Assembly (NCBI GenBank): GCA_003254905.1
Contig: QANU01011901.1
Location: forward strand, 461,002 to 525,001
Source of the DNA: Nissolia schottii
Lineage: Eukaryota > Streptophyta > Magnoliopsida > Fabales > Fabaceae
DNA: 64,000 nucleotides
Direction: 5' to 3'
Shown: positions 46,771-60,232 of the stretch, piece by piece
How positions within the stretch are numbered: position 1 is the first letter of the stretch
How the letters are laid out: the number at the start of each line of letters is the position of its first letter
Translations under genes and position numbers: made by a program
The notes under the pieces: generated by a model
What the model saw: only the letters and a program-made list of their open reading frames with translations
What the model was told of the DNA's origin: nothing
The model's database searches: none

Positions 46771-49339
46771 TTTCCCCCCTTTTTAAATGATGAAAACGCC
46801 ATTTCATCCGATAATTGAATTCTTAATTACATTCCAGATCAAGAAATAACTAAATTCTTAATTACATAAATCATGAGCTGTGGTACATTCAAGGTGTGTT
46901 GATCTTTAATTATCACCGATGGAATGATGCGGTGAATGAGTTCTATGGTATTCATTGAGGGTAAATTCATAGGAATCAGATTCTTTAAAAAGTGAAATCT
47001 TTCTTCCAGAGTATAAAAGATGAAGCTTTTCGTTTAATCAATAAAATAAGAATTAAAAATTATTTTCACTTTATTATTTTAATAATAAAATCTCGCTTTA
47101 ATTTTTAGTAAAAGGTCTTTAGAATAAAACTTTTAATTTGGTCCCGTAAAATTATTGATAATTAATTTAGTTCATGTTGTTGTTAAATATAAGTTAAGTT
47201 AGTTTTCATTGTTTAGTCAAACTTTATTATACATTGTTTAGTATTAATAACAACAATTAATTATCTCAAATTAAGTGAGCTCAAACGAAATAATATATTG
47301 ATTGGCCACAAAATATTTTTTTTATTCCTGCACAATTATAAGATTAAAACATAATATGAGTTGTCACTATATTATATCACATTTCATGGTAAGATGATTT
47401 GATTTTGTGTTCACTCTCCCAAGTTTTTTATGGTCAGGAAGTGCGTGTACGTTATGGCCACAATTCAATTTAGCTCCATTAATTTGAATTAAATTGTTCT
47501 CTTAACTTCTCTTATATTGCAAATGGTTGGAGTTCCATAATTCTCCCATGAACTGGTTAGCATGGGCAGTGTGGAGCTTGGAGGATGGACAAGGCTAATT
47601 TAGTCATTTAAATTATTTTGGTGCCACTTACACCTTTCCTCTCTAAAGCGAGAGCATATCGTGGTGTCAACGAATACGAAGGAAAGGCGTGTCCCATAGT
47701 CCAATCGGGATCACCGACACTACGAAACTAGTCTTCTTAACCTCACCCTGTTTTCACACTCCTTTCCCCGTGCGTTCTACCGTCTATTGCTCGCTCTGCA
47801 CTTGTGATTGCCGCAACACTAAAATATAAACTAATTTATGGACCCACCATATCCCTGCTGTACATTAAAAAGAAAACCTTCCAGTGTCACATGGAAAAGT
47901 GGCTACTCCGTTTTATCTTTCCCGAAAGCTTTAATAACAACACATGGTAACGGTGTATAAGCCCATATGAAATTTCAGGCCCAAACAAATACATACCTTT
48001 GTTAACATTAGCACCCAGTGGGGTTTAAAAAGTTGAAGAATTGAATTTATTTTAACAATTACTCATTTTAATAATTATTTATATATATAATCGATTAAGT
48101 GAGAATTAATTTATGTTTAAATATTTTAACTTAAAAATAATTTAAGATAATATATTTTGTTTAGATAATATAAAAAAGTTATTTTTGTATGATAAAATTA
48201 CTAAAAAAAGTATGAAATAATATTTTCTATTTAACAATTTATTTTATTTGGGTTATTTGTGTCAAAGTGGATAAATATTTTTTTATTTAACAACTTTATA
48301 CAAATAATGCCCAAAGTTTAGCTTTTGCTTACAAGTGGTTTTTTTAGCTCAAAATTGTAGTTTCTGATTATAATCTATTTCAATCTTTATATCTGAATAA
48401 TTTTTGTAAAACAGCTTTAGTTCTAATAAAAAAACCCTGTTCTAGCCCATTACCGAACATGCTCCAAGCCCTCATTTCTATCTCCTCTTAACTATTGCTG
48501 AAAAGCAGGATGGGAACAGAGGCAAAGAATCATTTCATGTAAATATCTCGCATGAATTTGTCATTGACTAAATTCTGGTGTAAAAATTTTTAAATGAGAG
48601 GATTGAGAAGTTGATCTTTTCTGGCGAGTGCTTCTCTAATGTAGAATCGTTTAATATAGGCATATACTGAGGGAGAGATTAGTTGTTATGAACTTCATAC
48701 CGGACCTGTGGGGCTGCCTGCCTGGTATCATCTTGTTCTTCAACTCCAGATGTCCTCCGGCGAACATACAATTGCAGCTGTCCGGATTAACAATCCATCG
48801 TTGTCAATTTGCCATCATCAACAGCTGCTTTTTCCGATATGTTTTCTTCCAGATAAATAATTCTACTCCCTTCTGCGTGGCCGAAATGACGACCCTACTT
48901 GATATATGCAAACAAAAAAGGAGACAATAATAATTGACACCATAACTTTTCCCTCTAAAAACATGACCAATTTGGCAGTCCATTTCTCCACCTATTTTTG
49001 CTTCATCTAAGACTTCGGTTGTGCCAGCCAAGAATTACTGGGATGGACGAACAAAGAATTTAACAAGAAAAACGAGGCTTTGATCAACTGGCACCTAAGG
49101 CAGAAAGCACAGTTCTAGAGCCAGTGCCTTTTTTCTGCCAATCCCAGTAACATCGTACCACCCAACCCTGTTGTCAAAAATCATCATCAAAACAATAATT
49201 CTATAACGCCTCCACCTATTCTCAGCACAAATGGTTATAATATTCTCCATCCACAGTAGGCCTGAAGCACCCATCAACATGCAATAGCAAAAAATGTGTA
49301 CAAACAGGATTGTAAATAAAAACCGTTATGTAAAACAAG
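46771..49339. other. Intergenic DNA with unresolved coding-like patches
   Basis: Mostly AT-rich. At about 48680-49030 the minus strand carries patches such as AGTTEVLDEAKIGGEMDC and QLQLYVRRRTSGVEEQDD in different frames with possible splice signals, and 49095-49280 has another short frame. These may be remnants of a gene or of an extended 3' UTR. I cannot assign a family. Confidence 0.35.
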
Positions 49340-51590
49340 ATAACTAGCAACAATTTCAAGTTATCAGAAAACGGAATGCACAAGATCTACCGATCTACAA
49401 AGTAACCCAGAAGGTAAAAATTTAAGTCTGCAAAATTTGTTTTGCAACATGTTTTCACCATAACCCGCTATTGACTATGCACTGACCAGACGAAACTAGT
49501 AAGCCTAATAATAATGTTGAGCCATCAAATTACAAAAGAGCACGGGACAAATTCATAAATGATAAACCAACTTATCCTTTTTCTGATGTGTTTAAAGGAC
49601 AGTGGGTGATATGTTGACCAATGGTTGACTTGTGAAGTCCTCAAGCATAGATTGGTCCCAACTCTATCGCTTAGAGGGTCTCTCATCATCTTCTCCTCCA
49701 TCATCGTCATCAGAATCATCTTTGCCCGACCTCTTTCTTTTTGGCGCAACCTCAGCCTTCTCGCCATCATCATCTTCATCACCTTCATCTTCCTCCTCGC
49801 CGTTCTCATCTGGTTCGAAATCACTGGAAGCTTCCTCCTCCTCAGCAGTGCCTACAGGACGAACAAGGTACTCCGTTCCCAAATCATCCTAAAAGTTCTA
49901 TGCGTCAGAGTAATTCAAGTGCAGGAAGGCACATACTAAACAGAATTATACACACGGTAGATTCACAATAGAATAAGCACGACAAAATAGATGCAGGTAA
50001 TTTAATTCTAATGTCACCAGCTTTCATTTTGTTAGAGATGGCAAATTAAGTGAGGATGTTTAAACTTGATTGTTGATTCTATTCAATTGATTCTCAACCA
50101 CCCCCCACCCTTTTCTTTTCCAAACAAGGGAAAAACGCATCATAAACATGAATTGCTTAAAATTCAAAGTAATCCAAAACAGTCCATCCATTATATTATG
50201 CAAATCCAAGGCGAATAGGATTTGATTTTAAATTTTTCCCAAGATGATTATCATCAATAAGAGAGGGAAACGGGAAGATCTGAAAATAAGTAGTACTGAA
50301 GAATTAAGCATTTTCATGATATGTACATAAAAAAGAGCCATGGATGTCTAAAATCCTCAAGTGAAAGTTGATGAATAATCAAATTAGTTGTGAAGAATTG
50401 ACTGATACCTAAAAAAATTAATAATAGAGAAGATGCAGATGAACTAAGATCTAAAATCTGATCCTAATTCTCTCTCTAGCTCTCACTCCTTTTGCAATTG
50501 GGAGTAACAGTGCTAACAGTCAAAAATGGAATTCGTATTTCAAACCGACACAAAAAGTAGTCCTCAAAACAGGTTCTATTAACCTATTCGTTCTGAAAAG
50601 GGAGGGAGGGATGGCAAAGGCAGAAAGACCTGATAAAAAATTATAAACGATTTAACTTATAAGCTAAAAATGAAAAAAGAAAAAAGAAAGAAAAAAAATC
50701 CCTAGCATGGAACAGGTGGAGCGTAAACTGAATCAAAGCAAATAAACAATCCAGAATCTAGATTAGCGAAGGCTCCAAAATAATAACAGTTTCAACAAAT
50801 TATCAACTCAATTCACCAAAATCAAATTCAATTACCTCATCACCTTGCTCCTCCTCGCCATCGTCATCATCGTCGTCGTCGTCGTCATCATCGTTGTCAG
50901 GATCATCACCACGCTGGCCTCCACCTCCCCCTTCTTCAGCATCTTCCTCATCGTCGTCGCCGGCGCCGGGAGCGTCGTCGCCCTCTTCATCCTCATCGTC
51001 GTCGTCGTCATTGTCGTCTTCATCGTCGTCGTCTTCATCTTCGTCGTCATCTTCGCTGTCTTCGAGTTCATCCCCAGAGTCATATACGTCCTCGTCCTCA
51101 TCCTCATCCTCATCCCTTCTCAAAGAGGTTACTTCGTTTTCCTCAACATGCTCCTTCAAATCCTCGGTGGCCTTCATCTTCAAGTCCTGAAAAAAAATCA
51201 CAGCAATTTCTCCAGAGAATTTTCGAAATTCCTTGTTCTGCAAATTACAAGGAGGGAAAAGGAAAAAAATCGAACGAAAATCGATCACGAGAAAATGGAA
51301 GAAACAAGGAGTTACCAGCGCCTAGCTTCGTTTCCTCAGTTGATCTGCAATACTGATCTGAGCCGTTGAAACATGAATTCACGAGGATCGATGAGGTGGC
51401 ATTCAATCGGACAGTCACGGTGAAATAATTTGTATTTCAGTGGGGATAGCGTGATTGCGCCTTGCGGCGCTCTACTGAAATTTTCGTAGTCACGTGAATC
51501 ACGTGAATTTGGAGTTAGGGTTTTCTTCTCCGGATCCGGGTCGCTAATTCACCCGGAAACCAAACTTCATCAAAATGTGAAATGTCAATA
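49340..51590. repeat. Duplicated genomic block, copy 1 (partner at about 57790-60170)
   Basis: Similarity extends beyond the acidic-protein genes. Both blocks begin with a sequence containing GCACAAGATCTACCGATCTA (near 49380 and 57825) and end past a shared upstream stretch containing GTGGCATTCAATCGGAC (near 51396 and 59940). This is a local segmental duplication of about 2.2-2.4 kb in the same orientation, now about 8.5 kb apart. Confidence 0.8.
49664..51177 (-). CDS. Acidic Asp/Glu-rich probable nuclear protein, copy 1
   Basis: Two exons, 51177-50836 and 49888-49664, joined in phase (QGDE/DDLGTEYLVR), encode 188 residues. The N-terminus MKATEDLKEHVEENEVTSL leads into a very long Asp/Glu tract with a Gly-rich break (GGGGGQRGDDP). 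The C-terminal exon has the conserved LGTEYLVRPVGTAEEEEASS, then a lysine/arginine cluster APKRKRSGK that looks like a nuclear localisation signal, more Asp, and ERPSKR at the end. Plants carry similar small acidic proteins under uninformative names; the composition suggests binding to histones or other basic partners, but no function is established. The opposite-strand Ser-rich frames are shadows. The paralog is at 58109-59727. Confidence 0.85.
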
Positions 51591-51641
51591 AAAACTTCTT
51601 TTTAGATTTTGCCCTACTTTATTTAAATGTTTAATAAATTA

Positions 51642-54600
51642 CATAAATGCTTTGTCTACACCCTAAAAACACACACCCGTATATACACCACCAAATATAC
51701 GTAATCAATGACAATTATACGGATTACAGTAGACTTTGCTCATTTACAATATCACGCGACTCTTTCAATCCGAAGTGATTTTCTCAACGAGATTACACAC
51801 GAACCTTTCAAAAAATTTATTTTGAGCTACAAAATCAGCATACAAAAGCATTTTTGAAATGAATCATTTTCGTGTTATTTATGGAGTGTGTTGTTATGGA
51901 GTGTAAAGTAATATTACAGAATATGATATCTGATTGGAGTGCACGAATATTATTAGTGTCAGTGCACAAATATTATGTATTTGTGTACAACATTGTGATT
52001 TTACTCCAACATAAATAAGTTTACAATTTTTATACATTTTTAATGGACAAACTTTATAACAATTAGTTCACATATATCTGTACACACACTTTTATACATT
52101 CTAACGCATAAACTTTACATATATGCATATTAATTAATGTAAAGTCAAGTATTTTTGCATAATATGATTTCTGATTGGAGTGCACAAACTTTATATGATT
52201 GGGTGCACAAACATTATTAGTGTCAGTGCACAAACATTACGTACTTGTGTACAACACTGATTTTACTCAAACATAAATAAGTGCACTAATTATGTTGTGG
52301 CAGTGTCTTAACAAGCAGATTCGATCGAAATTCCAACTCAATTTTCTATCCCACATTTCCCTGGGAGATTTGTGTCCCTGTTGAACTCATTCCATGAAAG
52401 AAATTAGAACAAATGAATAATGATTTACTAGTGGGATTTTTTTTGTACGAAGTGGTAAGTTCTTTTTTTAATCACTTAGTGGATAAATTTTTAGTGCACA
52501 GACTTTATACAACGTAGTGCTAAAACTTTATTCACAATCTCAACAACTAGAGGTATATTACACAACACAAATATTATACCCCAATTTAAACCTTTAAAAC
52601 CTTCTACCCTTTATTGATAAACATTTAAACCTTTTATATTTAGATGTGCTATGTTTTAGAAATAATTGTTTGCACATGGTTGTAAGTTTTTTTTAGTGGA
52701 TAAATATTTTAGTGCACAAACTTTATATGACGTTATGCACAAACTTTACCCCATAAAATGCACAAACTTTATTCACAATCTCAACACCTAGAGATATATT
52801 GGTGAACATTTAAACCTTTAAACCTTTATTGAAATGGACTTAGATCTTAGATCGTTTAATGAAATGAACACATGATTGATGTAACAAAAACTATATCTTT
52901 TAGAACATTTAAAATCAATTGGGTTGATTAGTATTTATGTACAGAATATATACAGAGCAACATTCTTTAAAAAACAATTGGTGACAAAATTATTACATAT
53001 TCCCCCACCCCCTAATGCTTCCGACTCTTTTTCCCTCGTTTCCCCCTTCCCCAAGGAGCTTTGCTGTGCTGACGTCCATGTACGGACTTAATTGGAGACT
53101 TCCCTTTTGTCGCTGCCAGGCGGCAACTTCGTCTAGCCCCGACACCTCTTCGACATCTGAGCCAGATGACTCCTCAGCCGGGACTACCCTTGCAGGCTCA
53201 TTTGGCATTCAAACGAGCTTTTCCTGCAAACAATTATGCGTTGACAACATTGATGTCAACAACATATCTTTGCACATCTTTCAGAACTGTGATGGTAATT
53301 GAGCAATGGAAACTTGCTCATTAACCAAGTCAGGAGGAAGATTCAGATGAATCTTTTTTTTTGTTCCATGAGATTCATCTCAGCATTATCTGAAGTTACA
53401 TCAAGTTCAGAATGTGCTTCTTCCATAATCTCATCAAGTGGGCACGTCTCTTCACCCTAGTTCCCTTCTACCTTTTCATTCTCAGTTGAATCACTTTTCC
53501 CTCCATAATATCATTGAGTAGGTTGAAAGGGCCAGACTTGTCCTTGTGGAAGTACAGGACCTTGTTTAGGCAAGAGAGTGTGCTAGTAACATATATTACA
53601 ACATAAAATTTAAGTGCACAAACTTTACAGTCACTCATACACAAACTTTATATGACATAGTGCACAAACTTTACACATATTGTGGCCAAGTTATACCAGT
53701 ATTTTGCACTGCACAAATTAAAACAATATCTGGTGTCAAAACATTTACACACACTTAAATGGATTAGATGGATAAAGTTTAGTTTGTGTATTACCTTTCT
53801 GCTCTCGGTTTCATCGCGAGTGTTGTCTATTAATGCCAAAGTTTACACCAACGATGGCTTGTGTGAAGCCTTTTTGCTGGCGTTCTTAGCAATAGCTATC
53901 CCTTTGAGTGATCGTGGAGGAGCCATTTTTATAGCAATGAACAATTAACATCACGAATTTAATTCAAAAGCTTTTAACAAAAAATGAGTGACCATAAACC
54001 CAAACAACACAAGCAAGAGTGCACAAACATTACATGACAGATGCACAAACTTCAGAGAAGAAAGGTGGATGGATACCAAATCGACAAGCAACCCTAATAC
54101 CAATAGTATAGTACACTACAGATGCAAAAACTTTAGAGATAAGAAGTCAGAATATAAACAAGGTGGAATGTAAGCAACTCATACACACAATGCACAAACT
54201 TTAGCATGCACATTGCACAAACATTATACATATTCGGACACAAATGACTCACTAACTTTCTCGAAAAACAAAGATCGTTGTTAAATCGTTCTTTAAACCA
54301 ATTTCAATCGAACAAAACTCGAAGAAAGTTAGACGAAAAGCAAATCGACGAATAAACCCTAAACAGTGAACTCAGTTTGATGTACTCACTAGTGTTTGTT
54401 TTCTTGTGGGATATTCGATTGCGTTTGGTACATCTTTAGAACAGAGACGAGAGTGAAGATCGCAACGAGAGATGAGAGTGACGAGAGTGAAGAGAGAAAA
54501 AAAAACGATTTGTTTTTCAATCCTTTTTTTCGAGACATGAAAGTGGAAGCGGGAAGGTTACGCGTGTGTTTGACGCGCGAGTGAGTGAGAGTGAGAGTGT

Positions 54601-54694
54601 GAGTGGAGTAGGTGGTTATTTTGTGGAGCCCACCGTATATTAATATAAGTGTATGTATAGTGTATCAAATTAGAATGTACATGTAGCACTCCTC
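51642..54694. mobile_element. Mutator-like (MULE) element, 3.05 kb
   Basis: It is flanked by a perfect 9-bp duplication AATAAATTA (51633-51641 and 54695-54703), the size typical of Mutator-like transposons. The left end CATAAATGCTTTGTCTACAC and the inverted right end GAGGAGTGCTACATGTACAT are related to each other and to the ends of the MITE at 60233-60460. Inside are at least fourteen TGCACAAACWTTA motifs, mostly in the outer thirds. Remnant minus-strand coding patches include MAPPRSLKGIAIAKNASKKA near 53925, an acidic patch near 53400-53520 and a tail SGSDVEEVSGLDEVAAWQR at 53208-52993. They look like a broken element-borne or captured gene; I see no MULE transposase catalytic domain. The element lies about 465 bp upstream of copy 1 of the acidic gene. 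Confidence 0.65.
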
Positions 54695-54703
54695 AATAAA
54701 TTA

Positions 54704-55735
54704 ATTCAAATAATGTTAATGGTAATTAGATTTTTTTTTTCATGGTTATATAAACATGCAATTCTCATATATGCTTCGCCCTCTTACAACATCTCTAATG
54801 CATGATCATTTAAGAGTATCTATTTTTATCCTATCATTGTTATATTGACATCACATAATTGATATATTATAAAAAAAAAGTGTTTTAAAAATGTTCATCT
54901 TTTCTTTAATGGAAAAAATTAACTTTGATCCTAATTATGATTCTACAACAGAATTTTTAACATATTTCTCTCTCCACTTACATGAATTCTGTTATTTTAT
55001 TATAAAATTAAAAAAAATTTACTAACAAGTGTCCTTAGGACATGTTAAGCAATTAAGAAAATGAAAATTTTCATTTAAAAAGTAAAATGGTTAGACTTTC
55101 AATGCATTAAATATATTGGAAGTCTCTAAAATTTTTATTTTGAACTTTTTGATAAATGCTCTAAAAACACTTGTTATCTTTTTTCAAATTGGAAACACAA
55201 AAGATACAAATCATACGCTCAATTTTTTTTTTTGGTAAACAAAGGGGCCCAAAGAAAGAAAGAAAAGAACTAACCCCCACGAGATCACGCAATTTGAATC
55301 AGATCATTCAAAAGTAACAATCGAGTAGCTGCAGGACCTACAAGTCATATGCTCAATAGTTTCAACCAAGGTGTGATGAGTAGCTAGTAAAAGGGACGAA
55401 GGCCATATTTTTTATGACCTCATCAAAGTGGAACTCTCTCAATCCCAACTCCAATAGTGTAAAAAAAATGGTTAGACAATTGTTAGAAAATAGAGACTCT
55501 CTAAAATGAGTCAGTGGTATAAAACAAATCTCTAAAGATACTCCAAATATCTCAAATTTATTACACGTTCAATTTTTTTTTCTAGTTATAAAACTAACTT
55601 TCTACCATCAAATTTTATATTTGTAAGTTTGTATCTTTTTTAAATGATAAATGTTTTGTGTACATAAAAAAGTATCTACCAAGTATTTGTCGATATTAAA
55701 TACAGATGTTCTCCTTTCTCCATCCACAATTAATC
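54704..55735. other. AT-rich intergenic DNA
   Basis: No gene is visible between the MULE and the satellite array. Poly-A/T tracts dominate. Confidence 0.5.
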
Positions 55736-57715
55736 TAAGAAGTCATTTTTAGTGAAAAATAAAAGATTAAAAACTATGAATATTACAATTTATCGAAAAC
55801 TATCTTTGAGTGAAAATCCAAAGTTATAACCTACGAAAATGCATAGTAATAATAAACTTTATTTAATTGTCAGCTTTCATGGGTCATAGTCATGTCTTTT
55901 TCGCGAAAAAATAAAATATATCATTACTATACATTTTTCGTATGTTATAGCTTGAATTTTTACTCAAAAATGATTTTCGCTAAATTGTAATATTCGTAGT
56001 TTTAGACCTTCTATTTTTCACTAAAATTGACTTTTTAGATTAATTGTCAGTTTTCATAAGTTGTAATCATGTCTTTTTTTGCGAAGAACAAAATTTATCG
56101 TTTTTATACATTTTTGTGCACTACTATGCCTTGGATTTTCACTAAAAATATATTTTTGGTAAATTACAATATCCGTGGCTTCTAACCTTCTATTTTTCAC
56201 TAAAAATGACTTATTAAATTAATTTTTAGTTTCATAGGCTGTAGTCATATTTTATTCATCAAAAGCAAAATTTATAGTTAATATGCATTTTTTGTAGCCT
56301 ATAATCTTCGATTTTCACTTAAAAATAATTTTTAGTAAAATGCAATTTTGGTAGCCTTTAAAGTCCTCCTTTTCTTTGAAAATGACTTATTAAATTAGTG
56401 GTCATGCTTCCTAGGCAATAGTCTTGTCTTCTTCATTAAAAACAAACATTATTTTTAATATGCATTTTTCGTAGGTTATATCCGTAAATTGCCTTAGATT
56501 TTTAATCAAAAATAATTCTTTGTAAATTGCAATATTCATAGCTTTTAACATTCTATTTTTCACTAAAAATGACTTCTTAGATTAATGGTCATTTTTTCTA
56601 AGTTATAATTATGCCTTATTAGTTAAGAACAAATTTTGTCGTTACTATGCATTTTTTGTAGACTTCTTGAATTTTCACTCAAAAATGATTTTCGATAAAA
56701 TGCATATTCTGTACCTTTTGAACTTCTCTTTTTCTTTAAAAATAACTTCTTAAATTAGTTGTCATCCTTCATAGTCTATAATCATATCTTTTTTTATGAA
56801 AAACAAAGCTTATCGTTATTATGCATTTTGCGTACACATGTTTGGATTTTCATTTAAAAATGATTTTTGGTAAATTGCATTTTCCGTAGCATTTGACCTA
56901 TTTTTTTCACTAAAAGTAATTTCTTAAATTAATTGTTAGCTTTCATAAGCTATAGCCATGTCTTTTTCACAAAAAATAAAATTTATAGTTATTATGCATT
57001 TTTCGTATGTTATAGCCTTAAATTTTCACTCAAAAATGATTTTCGATAAATTGTAATATCTATAGCTTTTAACCTTCTATTCTTCACTAAAAGTGAGTTC
57101 ATAGATTAAAGGTCATTTTTCATAGATTACATTCATGCCTTATTTGTCATAAACAAAATTTAACGTTAATATACATTTTTCGTAAGCTATAACATTGAAT
57201 TTTTCCTTAAAAATAAATTTTGGTAAAATGCAATTTCCATAACGCATGACCTTCTATATTTCACTAAAAATTACTTCTTAAATTAATTGTCAACTTTCGT
57301 AAGATATAATCATGTCTTTTTTACAAAAAAGCAAAGTTTATCATTATTATACATATTTCATATACTACAACTTTAAATTTTTACTTAAAAATGATTTTGA
57401 GTGAATTATAATATCTATAGTTTTTTAACTTCTATTTTCTACTAAATATAACTTCATAGATTAAAGGTTAGTTTTCATAAACTATACACATACTTTATTC
57501 ATCAAAAATAAAGTTTATTATTATTATACATTTTTTTAAAACTATCATCGGATTGTCACTTAAAATAATTTTTAATAAAATATAATTTATGTAGTCTTGA
57601 CTTTCTTTATTTCATTAAAAATAATTTCTTAAATTAATTGTTAACTTTCCTAAGTTATAACCACGTTGATTTGTGAGAGAAAAAATTATCATTACACATT
57701 TTTTTTTTTGTATAC
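55736..57715. repeat. Tandem satellite array, monomer about 177 bp
   Basis: About eleven diverged monomers. The landmark TTTTTCACTAAAA with its relatives recurs near 56020, 56196, 56370, 56556, 56730, 56908, 57080, 57256, 57430 and 57605. Each monomer also holds a TGCATTTTTCGTA-like word and a TTTTCACTCAAAAATGATTT-like word. In the last five monomers the segment after the landmark alternates between AGATTAAAGG and AAATTAATTG types, a two-monomer pattern. The first unit (about 55736-55865) is the reverse complement of the rest. Confidence 0.85.
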
Positions 57716-58108
57716 TCAAAGTATTGGTAATAATAAATGAGTATTAATAAGATTGCAATAAAAAGCGCGTCATGTAAAACCAGAAGAGATTTACCAACAA
57801 TTTCAGGATATCAGAAATTGGAATGCACAAGATCTACCGATCTACAAAGTACCTAGAAGATCAAATTTAAATCTGCAAAAATTGTTCTAACGAGTTTTCA
57901 CCAGTTCTTCATGACAGTTCTTGGTAACTAACCCTTGACTATGGACCGACCAGCAAAATCTAGGTAAGCCTAATAAAAGCTGCACCGCAACACAAATGAG
58001 AAAGAAACAATTTCATGAACCTAGTTATCTTTTTTTCTGATATGTTTAAACTTTAAAGTGTCCTATGTTTGATTCGCTTAGTCCATAAGCCAAAGATTGC
58101 TCCCAACT

Positions 58109-59727
58109 CTATCGCTTAGAGGGTCTCTCGTCATCTTCTCCACCATCATCTGAATCGTCATCTGAATCATCTTTATCCGACCTCTTTCTTTTTGATGGAG
58201 CCTTGGTCTTCTCACCGTCCTCATCATCCTCACCTTCATCTTCCTCCTCCTCGTCCACCACGCCATTCTCCTCTGGTTCAAAATCACTAGATGCTTCCTC
58301 CTCCTCAGCAGTGCCTAATGGGCGGACAAGGTACTCGGTTCCCAACTCATCCTGAAAGTTTTGTGTCAAAGGAGTTCAAATGCAGAAAGACATGAAACAA
58401 ATAGAGCTACACTTAGAGTAGATCAAGAATACATTCATGGAGCAACCGATTGATGGAAATGACTGAAATATACAAGTTCTATGGTTCTTTTACCATAAAC
58501 TATAAACTTGATTCTACTTCATTGATTTTAATATAGCCCACACATCAAAAACCTGAATTGTTGAAAATCCAAGCAATCCAAACTATGTCAATTAATCGAC
58601 CCATCCATTACATAATGCCACACTCCAAGTAAACGTGATCTTATTTTTCCTCATATGAAAATCATCATTCATCAATTAGACACAAACAAATCAGCAAGCG
58701 TGACATAAATGAAGGAACTACACAAGTCTAAACAATAATGCACACTAAAGAATAGAGAATTTCATGATATATACATAAAAGAGTCTACATGTCCACGGAT
58801 TTCTAAAATCCAAATAAATAGAAGTGTGCTATCGATCAATGAAATGATAAGTCCTACTAACTGGTATACCTATAAATCCTCCTAATTCAAAATCTCCTTT
58901 ACATTTATAAAATATTTCTTGGATATTGTGTAAATTACAAATTATGCCATTGTAGGTAGAATTTTGATTATGAGGATTTGTAGGTTGATTATTAAGAGAA
59001 TTTAGGAAGACTAATGATTAAAAAGAATCAGATGAACTAAGATCTAAAGTCTGGCCCCAAATAATCTCCCTCTATAAATTTTCAGACTGCTGTTAATGAT
59101 GCACGCAATTCTGAAACAAATTCCAATTAGGACTCACATAACAAGGAAAAAGGACATGGCAGAAAGTGCATAAACCCTTCCCACCAAATCAGGACAAATA
59201 GAATGCACAGTAATACATAATAGTAACAGGTGAAGCTACAGTAGCTTATCAAGACCAACAATACCACCAAACGACTACTATTCTTAGAACAGATTCATAA
59301 TTGACAAATTAAAAAGTAAACAATCAAGTGAACATTTGAGAAATAAAAAGACCGTAAATAATCAAGATTTGCGACGCATCCGAAAACTGTGACGATTTCA
59401 ACTAATTAGCAAGTTAATTAAGCAAATCTAGGTGAATAAAATTACCTCATCCCCTTGCTCCTCCTCGTCATCAGAATCATCGTCGTCGTCATCGTCGTCG
59501 TCGTCAGGATCACCACCGCGTTGGCCGTCACCTCCTCCTTCGCCGTCTTCCTCCTCGTCGTCGCCGCCGTCAGGACCATCGTCCTCATCCTCATCGTCGT
59601 CGTTTTCATCGTCTTCTCCGGCATCCACTTCATCCTCAGACTCGTATTCATCTTCTTCCTCATCCTTACTCACATAAGTGACCTCGTTCTCCTCCACTTG
59701 CTCCTTCAATTCCTCCGTGGCCGTCAT
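58109..59727 (-). CDS. Acidic Asp/Glu-rich probable nuclear protein, copy 2
   Basis: Paralog of the gene at 49664-51177 with the same two-exon structure: 59727-59446 and 58351-58109, joined QGDE/DELGTEYLVR, for 174 residues. The N-terminus is MTATEELKEQVEENEVTYV; the Asp/Glu tract is shorter and contains DDGPDGGDDEEEDGEGGG. The C-terminal exon keeps LGTEYLVRPLGTAEEEEASS, the basic cluster APSKRKRSDK and the ERPSKR end. Both frames are open and the splice sites conserved, so both copies may be active. The differences lie mainly in acidic-tract length, as expected from triplet-repeat slippage. Confidence 0.85.
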
Positions 59728-60232
59728 CTTCCAGCTCCAAATCCTAAATAATTCAAAGAACTTTGAGAATGATTTTAAATTCGTTGTTTCGCAAGGAGCG
59801 AAAAAAAAAAAGTCGAATCGAAATTCAAAAAGGGCGAATAGAGGAGACGGATGTTACCTGCCTCTTCGTTCGCTCCTCTCTCAGTTGCTCTGCAACACTG
59901 ATCTGGACCATCGAAACACGAATTCATGCGGATCGATGACGTGGCATTCAATCGGACGGTCACTGTAAAGGCATTTTGTATTTTAGCGTAGATGATAGTG
60001 TTAAGTGTGATGGAGCCCTGCGGCGCTTGCTACTCCTATTTTCACTGTCGTGTGTCACGTGCTATGGAAGCGAGCGTATCTAGAGTTTAGGGTTTACTTC
60101 TTCGGGTCGCTGATTGATCCATCTCGGATCGGGTAACCCAATCTCCTTCCAGAACCAAATTTCAGTTAAAAATTTTATTTTTCTTTCTTTGGCAGGGATT
60201 AAGAAAATTATTTCTAATTGTAATTTTTTTTA

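Noticed and set aside
50845-51369. Hydrophobic and Ser-rich frames opposite the acidic gene exon 1
   Set aside because: They are antisense shadows of GAT/GAC/GAG codon runs; the sense strand has conserved exons and splice sites. The same applies to 59432-59751 opposite copy 2.
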